DNA from: Salminus brasiliensis
Taxonomy: Eukaryota; Chordata; Actinopteri; Characiformes; Bryconidae
Assembly (NCBI RefSeq): GCF_030463535.1
Contig: NC_132879.1
Location: 38,615,425 to 38,679,424, forward strand
DNA length: 64,000 nucleotides
Direction of reading: 5' to 3'
Shown here piece after piece: positions 63,324 through 64,000 of this stretch; position 1 is the first letter of the stretch, and every line of letters starts with the position of its first letter. Both the position numbers and the translations under genes were made by a program. The notes under the pieces are model-generated. The model worked only from the letters and a program-made list of their open reading frames with translations. It made no database searches and was not told where the DNA came from.

Positions 63324-64000
63324 GACTTCACGTTCCGTGGAGTTGAAGACTTTAGGGTCTGCGCTACTGACCTCACTGACGGTGTGTTCCCAAATCATGC
63401 TTAAAACCCTCTCAAACCACTAAACAAGGGGACTACACAACAGGTGAAGCTTTTTAACCAAAGTAATGTGCAAATCAACACTGCGAGCATTCATTTAGAA
63501 AAGTCCGCGTAAAGTTAACGAAAAGGCAGCGATGCATGTTGGGTAGCGAGAGGAGAGTGTTGGTAAATTAGAAGTAGAGGTAGGTATGAGTTTGGACAGT
63601 TAATTAGCATAGAAACATTGAGTAGGTTCCACAAAATAGCCCTTTTCCTATCCTCTGAACAACCAGCCAGAAGATCAGCTTGGATTATTTCGTTCAAGAT
63701 ATTTATTGCTGCATTGCAAGAAAAAAAATGAATGGCAAGTAACATAAAACACCTCATATGCAATCATGAATTTCAGAAATGCAACGAAAATTGATGCTTA
63801 TGTAAGATTAATGATGTTTGTGTTATGCATTTGTTTTAACAAAAGGGATTCTCCTAAGTCAGGCAGGGGAAGTGTTCAGAAAGTCTCTGCAGGGACCGCT
63901 TTGAATTTGGTGTATCCAAATCCCAGGCTGCTTTATGATGCCACCCCTGATTAAATCATTAAACTGTATCCGGTAGGTAAAACTGGTAAACAGAGGACCT

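Noticed and set aside
45175-63954. Repeated open frames of 60-85 codons in every array unit
   Set aside because: They recur only because the units are nearly identical. Frames overlap on both strands and have no recognisable domains. The 50332 and 53163 versions change length with simple indels or the SINE.
44852-64000. Other snRNA, 5S or tRNA genes inside the array unit
   Set aside because: I looked for the U1, U2, U5, U6 and 5S signature sequences on both strands and found none. Only U4 is present, plus the SINE's tRNA-like head in one unit.

Overview
This is vertebrate nuclear DNA, almost certainly from a teleost fish, and the transposon and SINE types suggest an otophysan-like genome. 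The evidence is GT-AG introns, three genes whose proteins read as clear vertebrate orthologues, and heavy interspersed Tc1-like transposons, tRNA-derived SINEs and MITE-like hairpins. The species cannot be named from the sequence alone.

Left half (1-35.3 kb, all + strand). The window opens inside abcc9, the SUR2 sulfonylurea receptor. Its last eleven coding positions are present at 717-15626: the end of transmembrane domain 2 and all of nucleotide-binding domain 2. The gene ends in two alternative last exons of identical length, one SUR2A-like (14070-14207) and one SUR2B-like (15489-15626). Then comes kcnj8 (Kir6.1, two coding exons, 19328-21949), the pore partner of SUR2 in vascular-type K-ATP channels. 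After an AT-rich spacer there is a single complete U4 spliceosomal snRNA gene (26604-26747). It carries a recognisable SPH/ZNF143 distal element, a PSE and a 3' box. Next is cmas (CMP-sialic acid synthetase, eight coding exons, 28331-35080).

Middle (35.3-42.5 kb). This is transposon debris: a truncated Tc1-like element, an IS4EU/ISL2EU-like remnant, an internally deleted copy of a Tc1-like family, and a frameshifted pseudogene of a multicopy fish gene family on the minus strand.

Right third (42.5-64 kb, running off the window). This is a tandem array of about 2.58-kb units. Each unit carries one U4 snRNA gene on the minus strand. Seven U4 copies are full length (144 nt) and six of those are identical to one another. 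The eighth, at the array edge, is degenerate with a 12-nt internal deletion. Each full-length copy has a PSE-like block at -44 to -62 and an SPH-like block at -204 to -222, almost the same spacing as the lone U4 gene near cmas. The edge unit is diverged, lacks two large segments and is interrupted by a full-length but disabled Tc1-like transposon. One interior unit carries a private SINE. Linked variants alternate between neighbouring units, suggesting partial two-unit higher-order structure.

abcc9 and kcnj8 encode the two subunits of one channel. cmas acts separately, in nuclear or cytosolic sialic acid activation. The U4 array is the most unusual part of the window: a homogenising, multicopy snRNA locus about 18 kb from a diverged single U4 gene in the opposite orientation.
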